Shown here: piece by piece, positions 9,122-17,995 of the stretch
Layout of the letters: each line of letters starts with the position of its first letter
Position numbering within the stretch: the stretch's first letter is position 1
Assembly: GCF_012863495.1 (NCBI RefSeq)
Contig: NZ_JAAVJL010000001.1
Coordinates: 1,364,001 to 1,428,000, forward strand
Direction: 5' to 3'
Source: Pseudanabaena yagii GIHE-NHR1
Lineage (GTDB): Bacteria > Cyanobacteriota > Cyanobacteriia > Pseudanabaenales > Pseudanabaenaceae
Length of the DNA: 64,000 nt
The notes under the pieces: model-generated
What the model saw: the letters and a program-made list of their open reading frames with translations, nothing else
Told to the model about the DNA's origin: nothing
Databases searched by the model: none
Made by a program: the position numbers and the translations under genes

Positions 9122-10196
9122 TCTCAATTTCCTCCAGTTTCGCTAGTTTTTGCGCCAATTGACGCTCAAGTTTCAATCTCTGTACTTCATCAAGTGTTGA
9201 TTCCCATTGCTGATGAATTATCTCGATCTCCTGACTTAGAGATTCGATCTGTTTCTGACGTATTTGCTGTCTGAAATTTGAAGCGCTATTTGATTGGGGT
9301 AAAGGTTTTGGCTTGTGATTGTTTTGTGTACCGATATTGTCGCCCTGCACAGTAAGGTTACCAGTGACTAGCTGCCCCACAGATCCATAAAAATTATACT
9401 GAGAAGCACTATTTCCCGCTTGTTCGTACGTTTCATTTTGTGGAGTAACAATTGGCATTGAACGATAATCAACAACTCGCAGCGCTCGACCATAGCCGAA
9501 ACTCACAGCCTCTTGTCCCGTACCGCGCAACTGATCAAACACATAGTCAAACATTGTAGCTGCATAAACTATTCCGCGTTCGTTCGCCCTATTTCTCGCC
9601 AATCCACGCAACATCGCCCCCGTAAAAATACTGTAACTCTCACTTCTCATCGCATAGGCTTCTTCAAACTTCCGACAAGCCGACACCAAAAAATAATCCT
9701 GCTTCAATTCTGCAAAAGCCTGACTAATGATCGCCCGTTGCAAAAATCCCTGACTCTCTTCCAGCAAAGTCTCACTATGACAACAATCCAGCAACACTAC
9801 CAAATTACTCAACTTCGCCTCACCGATCAACCCACTCAGATCGTCTAAAGCAATACCATTCTCAATTCCCGTAATTTCACCATTGCTAGTTTTTAGCCCC
9901 GTATTCGACAGCGCCAAATAGCCACGCTTTTTGCCAAAGTTCCCCTTCACTACCACCGCATGACCAGAGAAATAGATCAGAGCCTCATTGCGATCCGCCT
10001 GTTCCAGCAACAACCGTTTCAACGCATCTTCAATCTGCTTCGCCGTCACCTCCCCCGTCAACACCTGAATATCTTCAAAATCACCATGCTGCTTCAGTAG
10101 ATCATTCACCGCCTTAGCGTCACTCTCAGTCTTGCTGAGATTGCCAAGCGGAGATTTGTATTTGGCTGCACCTACTACCAACCCATATCGAGCCAT
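9114..10196 (-). CDS. Caspase-like protease (peptidase C14 family) with C-terminal adaptor coiled coil
   Basis: 360 residues. An N-terminal caspase fold (about 1-235) shows the catalytic His in IYFSGHA (His79) and Cys in LLDCCHS (Cys139), both intact. A glycine-rich beta segment follows (YGSVGQLVTGNLTVQGDN, about 268-285). The last 45 residues form a charged helix (QQWESTLDEVQRLKLERQL) that is clearly homologous to the N terminus of the nSTAND protein encoded immediately downstream (AQWETTLDEGQRVKLERQL). A shared terminal segment of this kind is typical of homotypic effector-associated adaptor domains, so the NTPase probably recruits or activates this protease (inference). It is transcribed from the 80-bp gap shared with the divergent gene at 10277. 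Confidence 0.9.
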   Translation of the reverse strand: MARYGLVVGAAKYKSPLGNLSKTESDAKAVNDLLKQHGDFEDIQVLTGEVTAKQIEDALKRLLLEQADRNEALIYFSGHAVVVKGNFGKKRGYLALSNTGLKTSNGEITGIENGIALDDLSGLIGEAKLSNLVVLLDCCHSETLLEESQGFLQRAIISQAFAELKQDYFLVSACRKFEEAYAMRSESYSIFTGAMLRGLARNRANERGIVYAATMFDYVFDQLRGTGQEAVSFGYGRALRVVDYRSMPIVTPQNETYEQAGNSASQYNFYGSVGQLVTGNLTVQGDNIGTQNNHKPKPLPQSNSASNFRQQIRQKQIESLSQEIEIIHQQWESTLDEVQRLKLERQLAQKLAKLEEIENG

Positions 10197-10276
10197 AACG
10201 TACTGACTTTATTGCGATCGCGACCTTGTGCAACTAGAATACAGGCAAATCTCACAAAATAGTAGTAACAATTGCT

Positions 10277-10618
10277 ATGGCTCACAAAATTTATATCGAA
10301 CAGGAAGACGGCGAAATTCTTGAGATTGCAATCTCTGAATCCGAAGATGATCAGCCCGTAGAGCCAGATAGCGATCGCGAATCTTACGGAATTAAAGAAG
10401 ATGCAATCAAAAGTTTGCAAGAAATCCATGAAACTATTCGCTTCTATACCAAATATGCGATCGGCGCATTCAAAAATCTCGGTGATGCCCAAGTTGAAGA
10501 AGTCAATCTCAAATTCGGTTTAAAAATTAGTGGCGAAGCAGGTATTCCCATCCTCACCAAAGCCTCAGCCGAAAGCAACTTTGAGATTTCCGTCAAATGT
10601 AAGTTCCCACCAAAATAA
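10277..10618 (+). CDS. Small Pepco/Trypco1-like protein divergent from the caspase gene
   Basis: 113 residues, no signal or membrane segment. The N-terminal strand MAHKIYIEQEDGEILEIAIS is followed by an acidic linker, a helix (IKSLQEIHETIRFYTKYAIGAFKNLG) and a C-terminal beta segment (VNLKFGLKISGEAGIPILT). This helix-plus-strand plan, with a conserved LKFGLKISGEAG-like signature, resembles the small domains that co-occur with trypsin- and caspase-type proteases (Trypco1 or Pepco). The gene at 47869 has the same plan (IELSVEIGAEGEIRLIGSGA) and also lies next to a caspase. The family name is from memory and is uncertain; the pairing with caspases is directly visible. Its role may be as effector accessory or inhibitor (inference). 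Confidence 0.6.
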   Translation: MAHKIYIEQEDGEILEIAISESEDDQPVEPDSDRESYGIKEDAIKSLQEIHETIRFYTKYAIGAFKNLGDAQVEEVNLKFGLKISGEAGIPILTKASAESNFEISVKCKFPPK

Positions 10619-10654
10619 GCTTCCACCGAAAATCTTAACAGGAGAATTAAAGCT

Positions 10655-10912
10655 ATGACGATCGCCCAAATTGAAAACCTTATTCGTTACGTCACCAACG
10701 CAGAAGGTAAAACAACCGATGTCCTTGTCCCCTTAGAACTCTGGCAACAGATAATCCATTCCTTAAACACCGATAATATTAGTGGATTAGCTTGGATTGA
10801 TGAACAAGAACCCAAAGAACAAATATTAGCTGACTTACAAGAATCCGTCAGACTTGCAGCAGCAGGACAAACCTTCCCCATATCACAACTTTGGGAAGAC
10901 GCTACGGCATAA
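10655..10912 (+). CDS. Antitoxin-like protein of a type II toxin-antitoxin pair
   Basis: 85 residues beginning MTIAQIENLIRYVTNAEGKT, then VLVPLELWQQII and ILADLQESVRLAAAGQ. This form is common as the first gene of cyanobacterial RelE/ParE-type pairs. It probably dimerises through the N-terminal segment, binds its own promoter and neutralises the toxin through the C-terminal helix. AGGAG lies at 10641-10645 ahead of the ATG. The next gene begins 4 bp after its stop, as expected for a coupled pair. Confidence 0.7.
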   Translation: MTIAQIENLIRYVTNAEGKTTDVLVPLELWQQIIHSLNTDNISGLAWIDEQEPKEQILADLQESVRLAAAGQTFPISQLWEDATA

Positions 10913-10916
10913 CTCT

Positions 10917-11252
10917 ATGATCGAAGTTCGCTTTACATTACCCTTCATTCGCCGATTAAAACCCCTAACCAAACGTTATCGAAAAATTCAATCTGATATC
11001 CAGCCAGCAATCGAACAGCTACAAAATGGACATCTTATCGGCGAGCAAATTTCTGGGCTAGACTTCACCATTTTTAAAGTTCGAGCTAAAAACAGTGATA
11101 TCCCCATAGGAAAAAGCGGCGGCTATCGCCTTATCTATCAAGTGGTTTCACCTCTACCTGCAACTCCTCGATCGCCCCATCTAGACAGTCCATACCATCT
11201 TGCAATGACTCAATCCGACAAAGGCGATCGCGTAATACTGCGGCTCCCGTAA
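10917..11252 (+). pseudogene. RelE/ParE-family toxin, probably with a replaced C terminus
   Basis: The frame from ATG 10917 encodes MIEVRFTLPFIRRLKPLTKR, then GYRLIYQVV, the RelE-like ribonuclease/gyrase-toxin fold. Related toxins continue with a strand like LLLIYSKSDQ and a final helix of about 30 residues. Here the frame instead runs on as SPLPATPRSPHLDS..., which is simply the antisense of the last 120 bp of the converging dihydrouridine synthase gene. The original 3' end appears to have been lost when the two genes were brought together, so the toxin is probably inactive while the antitoxin remains. The call of inactivation is an inference from the missing motif. Confidence 0.6.
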
Positions 11253-12162
11253 AGCCCCTCGCGTACCAAGTCATATGTTTTCGTGATTGCCTAATGCCAC
11301 GAATGCCTTTGTAGTCCCAGAGTCCTTGCAAATGCTCCTTGGCGACTTGCAAACATTCAATCGGCGAAGGGTCAGGCAAACGTTCACCTGTTTTTAAAAA
11401 ATGATCGACCTGCCCCACTAAAAAGGGATAGCCCAAGGTTCCCCGCGAACACATCACCCCATCCGCGCCCGTTTGCTCTAAACAGGCGATCGCATTTTCT
11501 ACCGAAAAAATATCCCCATTGGCAATCACAGGAATCGTCAGCACCTCTTTCACCTTACAAATCCATTCCCACTTAGCATTACCCGTATAGCCTTGCGATC
11601 GCGTTCTGGCATGGACAGTGATCATCTTTGCCCCCGCATCCTCCATGCGTTTCGCAAAATCTAAGATCGTAATTTCGGCATCATCCCAGCCGATGCGCGT
11701 TTTGACGGTGACAGGAATATCGATCGCCTCGACCACCGATCGCACAATTTGCGCCGCCAGTTCAGGCTGTCGCAATAACGATGAGCCGCCACCCTTTTTC
11801 GTAATTTTATTCACAGGGCAACCCATATTAATGTCTACAGTATCGGCTCCCTCTAATACAGCTTTTTGGGCTGCCTCTGCCAAAAAGTCGGGACGACAAT
11901 CAAATAACTGGATACTGATCGGGGTTTCATGGCGATCGATCTCCATGAGCTTAGGCAAAGCTTTCATATGGTGCAGATCTGTGGCGCTGATCATCTCGGT
12001 GTAGAGCATCGAGTCTGGGGCATAGCGCCGCACTAATCGCCGAAATACCAAATCTGTCACCCCTGACAATGGCGATTGCAGCACCCGACTTTTGAGGGTG
12101 ACATTGCCAATAGTTAAAGGTTCAGCGAATTTTTGCTGTAATTTAGATGTAGCCGAAATCAT
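11131..12162 (-). CDS. tRNA-dihydrouridine synthase (DusB-like)
   Basis: TIM-barrel FMN enzyme that reduces uridines in the tRNA D-loop. Visible motifs are LQSPLSGVTDLVFRRL near the N terminus, VDINMGCPVNKITKKGGGS with the catalytic cysteine, VTVKTRIGWDD, ITVHARTRSQGYTG, IPVIANGDIF and GADGVMCSRGTLGYPF. The ATG at 12162 gives 343 residues; a TTG 36 bp upstream would add 12. The 3' end overlaps the converging toxin reading frame by 122 bp, so one of the two 3' ends has been altered; the Dus frame is complete and of normal length. Lack of a good ribosome site leaves the start open. Confidence 0.9.
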   Translation of the reverse strand: MISATSKLQQKFAEPLTIGNVTLKSRVLQSPLSGVTDLVFRRLVRRYAPDSMLYTEMISATDLHHMKALPKLMEIDRHETPISIQLFDCRPDFLAEAAQKAVLEGADTVDINMGCPVNKITKKGGGSSLLRQPELAAQIVRSVVEAIDIPVTVKTRIGWDDAEITILDFAKRMEDAGAKMITVHARTRSQGYTGNAKWEWICKVKEVLTIPVIANGDIFSVENAIACLEQTGADGVMCSRGTLGYPFLVGQVDHFLKTGERLPDPSPIECLQVAKEHLQGLWDYKGIRGIRQSRKHMTWYARGFTGAAVLRDRLCRIESLQDGMDCLDGAIEELQVEVKPLDR

Positions 12163-12328
12163 GTTCGCAAATTTTGCTTTCGTTGGCGCTATATACAAAG
12201 GTATAGTAATTCTAAATGGTTTAAGAGATTTGCACCTTTGGCTGACGTGCCTCTGGTAATCTCCACAATCTCTAAATAATTTCGTCTTACCTTACCCCAT
12301 AAGGGAAAAAAGGTTTATATATAAATTT

Positions 12329-12344
12329 AAGGAGAAAAAATTTG
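12329..12344 (+). promoter_or_regulatory. Ribosome binding site that decides a TTG start for prk
   Basis: AAGGAG at 12329-12334 lies 7 bases before TTG 12342. The encoded peptide SKKHPVIAVTGSSGAG matches the N terminus of class I phosphoribulokinases exactly where their ATG lies, so TTG is the real start. Confidence 0.75.
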
Positions 12345-13247
12345 TCTAAAAAACATCCAGTTATTGCGGTAACAGGTTCATCGGGTGCTGGTACTAGCAC
12401 CGTTAAGCGAGCTTTTGAACATATTTTTCGTTTAGAAAATATTCAAGCGGCAGTTATTGAAGGTGATAGCTACCACAAATACAACCGCTTAGAAATGCGC
12501 GAAGCCATGAAACAAGCTGCGGCGGAAGGTCGTAGTCTCAGCCACTTTGGATTGAATGCCAATTTGCTAGATAAGCTCGAAGCTTTGTTTCAGGAATATG
12601 GTCAAACTGGTGGTGGTCAAAGACGTTACTATCTGCACAGCCCTGAAGAAGCCGAGTATCACAATGGTCGCTTAGGTACGAGCAATCAACCTGGTGAATT
12701 TACCCCTTGGGAAAGCATCGAAGCTAATACCGATGTGCTGTTTTACGAAGGTTTGCATGGTGGTGTAGTCGCCGAAGATATTAACCTTGCTCAGTATGTT
12801 GATTTGTTAGTGGGTGTTGTTCCCATTGTGAACTTGGAATGGATTCAAAAAATCCATCGTGATAATGCTGAACGTGGCTACAGTGCTGAAGCGATCGTCG
12901 ATACAATTTTGCGTCGTATGCCCGACTATGTAAATTACATTGCGCCTCAGTTCTCCAATACTCACATCAACTTCCAGCGCGTTCCTACCGTTGATACTTC
13001 CAATCCTTTCATCTGTCGCGACATTCCCACCCTTGATGAAAGCTTTGTAATTATCCATACTAATCGCTGCTTCCGCGAGAAGTTCCAAATTGACTTCCGT
13101 TATTTGCTAGATATGATCCATGATTCCTTCATGTCTCGTCATACCACCTTGGTTGTCCCCGGTGGCAAGATGGGCATGGCAATGGAATTGATTCTCCAGC
13201 CATTAATCGATTCTCTCGTAGTTGAATCGAAGAAACTCCAAGCATAA
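12342..13247 (+). CDS. prk: Phosphoribulokinase, class I (proteobacterial type)
   Basis: 301 residues phosphorylating ribulose 5-phosphate to ribulose 1,5-bisphosphate. The P-loop is TGSSGAGTSTVK (about 11-22). Further hallmarks are IEGDSYHKYNR, FYEGLHGG, VVPIVNLEWIQKIHRD, INFQRVPTVDTSNPF and a C-terminal LVVPGGKM. These are the motifs of the roughly 290-residue, octameric enzyme of purple bacteria. The usual cyanobacterial enzyme is the longer class II form, with a GDSGCGKST P-loop and redox cysteines; none of its features is present. It is therefore either an additional isozyme or an acquired gene; codon use and HIP1 content look like the neighbours. It starts with TTG behind a strong AAGGAG and ends inside the terminator shared with hisG. 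Confidence 0.9.
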   Translation: MSKKHPVIAVTGSSGAGTSTVKRAFEHIFRLENIQAAVIEGDSYHKYNRLEMREAMKQAAAEGRSLSHFGLNANLLDKLEALFQEYGQTGGGQRRYYLHSPEEAEYHNGRLGTSNQPGEFTPWESIEANTDVLFYEGLHGGVVAEDINLAQYVDLLVGVVPIVNLEWIQKIHRDNAERGYSAEAIVDTILRRMPDYVNYIAPQFSNTHINFQRVPTVDTSNPFICRDIPTLDESFVIIHTNRCFREKFQIDFRYLLDMIHDSFMSRHTTLVVPGGKMGMAMELILQPLIDSLVVESKKLQA

Positions 13248-13279
13248 AGAAAGGGGCGCTAAGCGCCCCTTTCTTTATG
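13243..13279. terminator. Bidirectional terminator shared by prk and hisG
   Basis: A perfect 18-bp inverted repeat (CATAAAGAAAGGGGCGCT / AGCGCCCCTTTCTTTATG) with a one-base centre. The stop codons of both convergent genes lie inside the arms, and each strand ends in a T-rich run. Confidence 0.85.
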
Positions 13280-13934
13280 CCTTAATTTGCATCTTTTCCA
13301 TTAACTCGCTAAAGCGATCGCTATATAAGCGATAACTCAAGGGATGGGCAATCAGTCTCGCGGTACTGTGATACAACACTTCAATTTCAATCAGTCCGTT
13401 ATCCTTTAAAGTTTTACCCGTAGAAACTAAATCGACGATCGCTTCAGCCATGCCTGTGATTGGACCTAGCTCAACGGAGCCATAGAGGGGAATAATCTCA
13501 ACTGGTAAATCGATGCTGTCAAAGTATTCGCGAGCGCAACCGACATATTTTGAGGCAATGCGGCTATGGGGCGGCAGGTCTAGGGGTGATCGGTAGCGGC
13601 TCTCTCCTGAAACTGCGATCGACATCCGACAGCCACCGAATCCTAAGTCTAATAATTTGGCAACCTTTGGCGTTTTTTCCCGTAAGACATCTTCACCGAC
13701 GATGCCTGCTTGGGCTTGTCCATATTCCACATATACAGGGACATCCTGCGCTCTGACCAGTAAGGCTCTAGCAGTTCCTGTGGGATCTAAAATTTGTAGT
13801 TGACGATTGGTAGGATCAAGAAACCCACTAAAGTCGAGTCCTACGCCTTGGAGTAAGCGAATGGAGTCTTTTAATAGTGAGCCTTTGGGCAGTGCGAAGG
13901 TGAACATGGAATGGTTGGTTACAGCGTTGGTCAT
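13275..13934 (-). CDS. hisG: ATP phosphoribosyltransferase, short form (HisG)
   Basis: First enzyme of histidine biosynthesis, joining ATP and PRPP. The 219-residue product is the short HisG form, lacking the C-terminal regulatory domain, so it needs HisZ, which is not in this window. Motifs are [12 protein letters not shown] near the N terminus, AGIVGEDVL, and the PRPP-binding region [18 protein letters not shown]. Homologues begin at MFTFALPKG, corresponding to ATG 13907; the frame is open to ATG 13934 and the exact start is undecided. Confidence 0.93.
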   Translation of the reverse strand: MTNAVTNHSMFTFALPKGSLLKDSIRLLQGVGLDFSGFLDPTNRQLQILDPTGTARALLVRAQDVPVYVEYGQAQAGIVGEDVLREKTPKVAKLLDLGFGGCRMSIAVSGESRYRSPLDLPPHSRIASKYVGCAREYFDSIDLPVEIIPLYGSVELGPITGMAEAIVDLVSTGKTLKDNGLIEIEVLYHSTARLIAHPLSYRLYSDRFSELMEKMQIKA

Positions 13935-14019
13935 AGTCCATTTTATAACTATAGAGTTGCCGTAACTCTATTTTGGGTTTATAGCTGCTGATGTCTTAAA
14001 AACTGAGCCAATCAAAAAC

Positions 14020-16908
14020 CTATAACCCATTACCGATCGCAAAGAATGCTGACCAGAAACGGGGATGGTTATATTTATCTGACTTAATCAAAGAGATCTG
14101 AGCACGACTGAGAGCTTCTACTACCGAGAGATTACCTTTTTTGAGTTCTGTATAAAAAGCATCCATCAAAGCTTGTGTGCCAGCATCATCGACTGTCCAG
14201 AGAGATGCGATCGCCACTCGCGCCCCTGCGGCTTGCATCTGATAACCTAAACCCAAAACCTCAATGCCAGTACCCAATTTGCTACCTAGTCCCGACTGAC
14301 ATGCACTCAGTACCACAAGATCGACATTCTTTAAATCCCAATCTTTCAGCTCACCAATCGTTACTTTTTCCCCATTACCAAACACAATAAATGAATCTTC
14401 AGGTGTGCCAACTAATAATTCACCGTGGGTAGCAAGGTGCAAAATCGTATGGGAATTTGCTCTATCTGCTGTCACTTTCTTGGTAAAGTCCTTTTCGATC
14501 AGACTGGTGGTGTTGGGAAATAGGCTAGTAATTTTCTGAACTTCGGGAATTGAAGCAGGTAAGCCGCTAAAGCCTGAACGGATTTCACCTCCTTTACCAC
14601 CAAATGCGCCAGCAAAAATACGGGGATTGGCGATCGCTTTGCTATTAAAAGCAGTTAATGACTCGGCGGTGATGTTATTTACACGGTATTTCTCGACTAG
14701 CCATTGTTTGCCATCATAGAGAGCAGCAAGGGGAATATAACGCAGTATCCCATCGGGAGCATAGATGATCGTGTTGATTTTGAGTTGACTGAGTTCATTT
14801 TCAAAAGGCTTTATTAGGATGCTATAGAGTTTCTGAGAGGTTTGCTTAACATCTTCTGAGCCTGAGTCTTGCAGTTCTGCGCGTAAATCGATGATTAGTT
14901 GATTCAGTTGTTCGCGTTTGATGTTGACGGTGCGGCGCAGGGGTGAGGTGTTGGCGTTGAGGATGACTAGCTCTAGGCGATCATCAAGAATGAGGGGATA
15001 TAGGAGGACAGCATTAGGGAATTGTGATAGGAGATCTTTTTGTAATCTGCGATATTTGGCAATATCAACATTTTGATTGTCTTCGTTGCGGCGAAGTTCG
15101 GTGATTAGTTTTTTGATTTGGGGACTGTCAAGAAAGGCGTTAAATTGTTTATTCTGGTCGCGTTCGGATTGGACGAGTTGGGAAAGGCGTTGCTGTTCGG
15201 TTTCGTTCAGTTTACCTTCGCGGTCTTTTTGTTGCAGTTGATTGAGTTCGTTTGCATAGGCGATGATGTTTTGTTCGGGGCGTTGGAGATCGACTCCTTG
15301 AGAGGTTTGGTTGTTGCCGCGCACGGTGCGGAGGTAGTTGCTGAGTTCTTGGACTTTGAGTAAATCAAGGACTTGTTGGGCTTCGAGGATGCGGTCTTGT
15401 TTGAGAAGGAGATCGGCAAGAGCACGATAGTCTTTTTCAATTGTAGAGAGGTAAGATTTCTTTTCTTCTTTTGTTAGTCCAATGATATCTTTGCGGATGG
15501 TTTCGCGCACATTGACGGATTGTTTGTAAAAGAGAATAGCAAGTTCAGGCTGGTTTAATTTTACAAACAATTCCCCAAGATTACTGAAAGATTTTCCTTC
15601 GCCAGCACGATCTCCTATTCTCTTTTTAATTGATAGAGATTTCTGAAAATAATCAATTGCTTTCTGATATTGACCTGTTGCAGTATGAGCATTACCTAGA
15701 TTATTAAGTAATTTTCCTTCTTGCGTGCTGTCATTATTTTTTCTAACAATAGATAAGGAAGCTTGATAAGATTTAATTGCCTCTAGATGCTTACCTATGG
15801 CAGCATAAGCATTACCAAGATTATTGATTGAAGCTGATTCGCCTATAGAATTCCCAATATTTCTGAATATCAGCAAAGACTGCTCAAAATATTCAATTGC
15901 TTTTGAGTAATTTTCAAGAACATTGTAAACATTTCCAAGGTTATTTAGTGAATTGCCTTCACCATTTTTATCCCCGATTTGTTTTTTAATAACTAAAGAT
16001 TGCTGATAAAAATCGATTGCTTTTTGATATTGACCTATTGCTTCATATACATTACCAAGACTATTCAGTGATTGCCCTTCACCATTTTTATCCCCAATTT
16101 GTTTATATATATCTAAAGATTTCTGGTGATGCTCAATTGATTTTTGATACTTCCCAAGAGAATTATATGCAAAACCAAGATTACTAAGCGCACTTCCTTC
16201 ACTTCTTCGATCACCGACTTCTCTAGCAATGTCTAAGGATTTTTGGTAAAAATCAATTGCCTTCTCATACTGTCCTAGACTATTGTAAGTACTGCCGATA
16301 TTACTAAGTACACTTCCTTCACTTCTTCGATCTTTTATTTCCCTTGTGATTGCTAAAGATTGCTGATAAAAATCATTTGCTTTTTGGTACTCTCCAAGAT
16401 ATGTGTATGCATTACCTAAATTATCTAGTATTTCTCGTTCATCGAAAGGATCTCTGATTTGCTTTTTGATAGCTAAAGATTGTTGATAAAAACTAATTGC
16501 TTTTAGGTAATCCCCAATATTCTTGTATGAACTGCCCAGATCACTGAGTAAAATTGCCTCACTATTGCGATCTCCGATTAGCTTTACGATTTCTAAGGAT
16601 TGCTGATATAAGTCAATGGCTTTCTGATACTGTCCGAGACTGCTATATGCAAGTCCTAGACTACGGAGAGATATTGCTTCCCCATTGCGATTTTTAATCT
16701 CTCGATAGATCCCTAAAGCCGATTCCCATACTTGAATAGCTTCTCGATAGCGACTGGTTCGATATAACTGAGCGCCTTGTTTGAAAAGTCGAGCTGCTTC
16801 TGCTTTGCGATCTTGCACTGTTTGCGTTTGGACACTTTCAGCGATCGCGATCGGCATCGGTAAACCAGACAACAAAGCCGCGATCGCGAGACTGATTAAC
16901 CTATTCAT
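14020..16908 (-). CDS. Exported TPR-CHAT protease
   Basis: 962 residues from ATG 16908, which has GAGGG 8 bases upstream; a GTG five codons earlier is less likely. A signal peptide (MNRLISLAIAALLSGLPMPIAIA) precedes 11 consecutive 40-residue tetratricopeptide repeats (about 35-475; consensus GEGxSLxNLGNxYxxLGQYQ). After a coiled region comes a C-terminal CHAT domain with catalytic His in LHLATHG (about 828) and Cys in VLSACQSG (about 870). CHAT domains are caspase-like proteases regulated by the attached TPR array. The signal peptide puts the protein outside the cytoplasm, unlike CHAT enzymes of CRISPR type III-E. It is a paralogue of the gene at 18181 and of the fragment at 1-194. The substrate is unknown; the trypsin-like gene between the paralogues is a suggestive neighbour. 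Confidence 0.9.
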   Translation of the reverse strand: MNRLISLAIAALLSGLPMPIAIAESVQTQTVQDRKAEAARLFKQGAQLYRTSRYREAIQVWESALGIYREIKNRNGEAISLRSLGLAYSSLGQYQKAIDLYQQSLEIVKLIGDRNSEAILLSDLGSSYKNIGDYLKAISFYQQSLAIKKQIRDPFDEREILDNLGNAYTYLGEYQKANDFYQQSLAITREIKDRRSEGSVLSNIGSTYNSLGQYEKAIDFYQKSLDIAREVGDRRSEGSALSNLGFAYNSLGKYQKSIEHHQKSLDIYKQIGDKNGEGQSLNSLGNVYEAIGQYQKAIDFYQQSLVIKKQIGDKNGEGNSLNNLGNVYNVLENYSKAIEYFEQSLLIFRNIGNSIGESASINNLGNAYAAIGKHLEAIKSYQASLSIVRKNNDSTQEGKLLNNLGNAHTATGQYQKAIDYFQKSLSIKKRIGDRAGEGKSFSNLGELFVKLNQPELAILFYKQSVNVRETIRKDIIGLTKEEKKSYLSTIEKDYRALADLLLKQDRILEAQQVLDLLKVQELSNYLRTVRGNNQTSQGVDLQRPEQNIIAYANELNQLQQKDREGKLNETEQQRLSQLVQSERDQNKQFNAFLDSPQIKKLITELRRNEDNQNVDIAKYRRLQKDLLSQFPNAVLLYPLILDDRLELVILNANTSPLRRTVNIKREQLNQLIIDLRAELQDSGSEDVKQTSQKLYSILIKPFENELSQLKINTIIYAPDGILRYIPLAALYDGKQWLVEKYRVNNITAESLTAFNSKAIANPRIFAGAFGGKGGEIRSGFSGLPASIPEVQKITSLFPNTTSLIEKDFTKKVTADRANSHTILHLATHGELLVGTPEDSFIVFGNGEKVTIGELKDWDLKNVDLVVLSACQSGLGSKLGTGIEVLGLGYQMQAAGARVAIASLWTVDDAGTQALMDAFYTELKKGNLSVVEALSRAQISLIKSDKYNHPRFWSAFFAIGNGL

Positions 16909-17011
16909 CACCAAAACCCTCACAGTGACATCACAATCTGCAAGCTTTCACTACAAAGCATAAAGCTATCTTCTCCCAACCAAGTGGGCATTACAAAAAA
17001 TTTAACCAACG

Positions 17012-17947
17012 TTAATTCTCTTTATTCAACGCCGCTTCAATCTGACTAATTCGCACAGCATAATTCGCAACCCCACGACCACGCCGATCCTTTCCACCTC
17101 TCGCATGGAGACCCACAATCTGATAAGCACCATCAATCTTTGTAATCAAAGCCGAACCAGAAGCGCCGGGGTTCGTATCGCAATCATGAACTAACATTCC
17201 CTCGCTCTCTCCTAACACACTACATTCCATATGCACACCTGCGGTATAACCCTTACCTGCTGACAGATCATGATATACCTTAGGATCAGGATAATCACCT
17301 GAATATCCCGCCACAGAAATGCGATTCTTATATTGTTGAAGTACTGATAGAGGAACCGATCGCCATTTGAGAAACCCATACTTCTCTCCCAAAGGCTTAT
17401 TCAACTGTAAAACCGCCCAATCACTCTCTGGCTCATTATCGGGTTTATGGGTTCCTGACCAAACATTTTTGACGATCGCCACATCATTGCGTGTGCGTAG
17501 CCTGCCATTGATTAAATTAGGCAAAAAGAACATCTTAGGAAATAGCTTATCCTTCTCATACAGACAATGGGCATTGGTCAACACTAGCGCTTTGCTAATT
17601 AATGTGCCCGTGCAGGAATACTCTCTATCATCCTTCCCAATCATGATGATCTTGCCCACCGTAGACCAAGGATACTCACGGCTGAGCATCGGTAAGCGCT
17701 GATCTTTACCAATAATCGCCCGATCGCGTCCTATTGGTGATGTAGACTCACTTAATTTTGGGGGGACAAAGCCATCAGGATCAGATGCGATCGCCTTGAG
17801 AGATGTACTTTGGGTTGGTGCGATCGCCTCTTTGGGTAACAAACCTGAGAGGGTCTGAGCTGCAAGGGGTGCATAGGTGGTACATAACCAAGCGATCGCC
17901 ATTCCTAACAGAAACCCTAACCAAACTTTCCATTTTTTAATTTTCAT
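17012..17947 (-). CDS. Exported trypsin/V8-like serine protease
   Basis: 311 residues with an N-terminal membrane or signal segment (WLGFLLGMAIAWLC). The S1-family catalytic triad is complete: His127 in LTNAHCLYE, Asp176 in ESDWAVLQL, Ser263 in TNPGASGSALI. Cysteines flank the active site (SCTGTLIS, HCLY, HDCD), which suggests folding outside the cytoplasm. The domain resembles Glu-specific V8-type endopeptidases. It lies between two TPR-CHAT proteases on the same strand, separated from them by 103 and 233 bp; the latter gap holds a repeat element. A proteolytic cascade with these neighbours is possible but unproven. Confidence 0.88.
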   Translation of the reverse strand: MKIKKWKVWLGFLLGMAIAWLCTTYAPLAAQTLSGLLPKEAIAPTQSTSLKAIASDPDGFVPPKLSESTSPIGRDRAIIGKDQRLPMLSREYPWSTVGKIIMIGKDDREYSCTGTLISKALVLTNAHCLYEKDKLFPKMFFLPNLINGRLRTRNDVAIVKNVWSGTHKPDNEPESDWAVLQLNKPLGEKYGFLKWRSVPLSVLQQYKNRISVAGYSGDYPDPKVYHDLSAGKGYTAGVHMECSVLGESEGMLVHDCDTNPGASGSALITKIDGAYQIVGLHARGGKDRRGRGVANYAVRISQIEAALNKEN

Positions 17948-17995
17948 AGTCTTAACTAAACCTCTTTACTTTACATTTTGAGTAGCATGGTCAGT

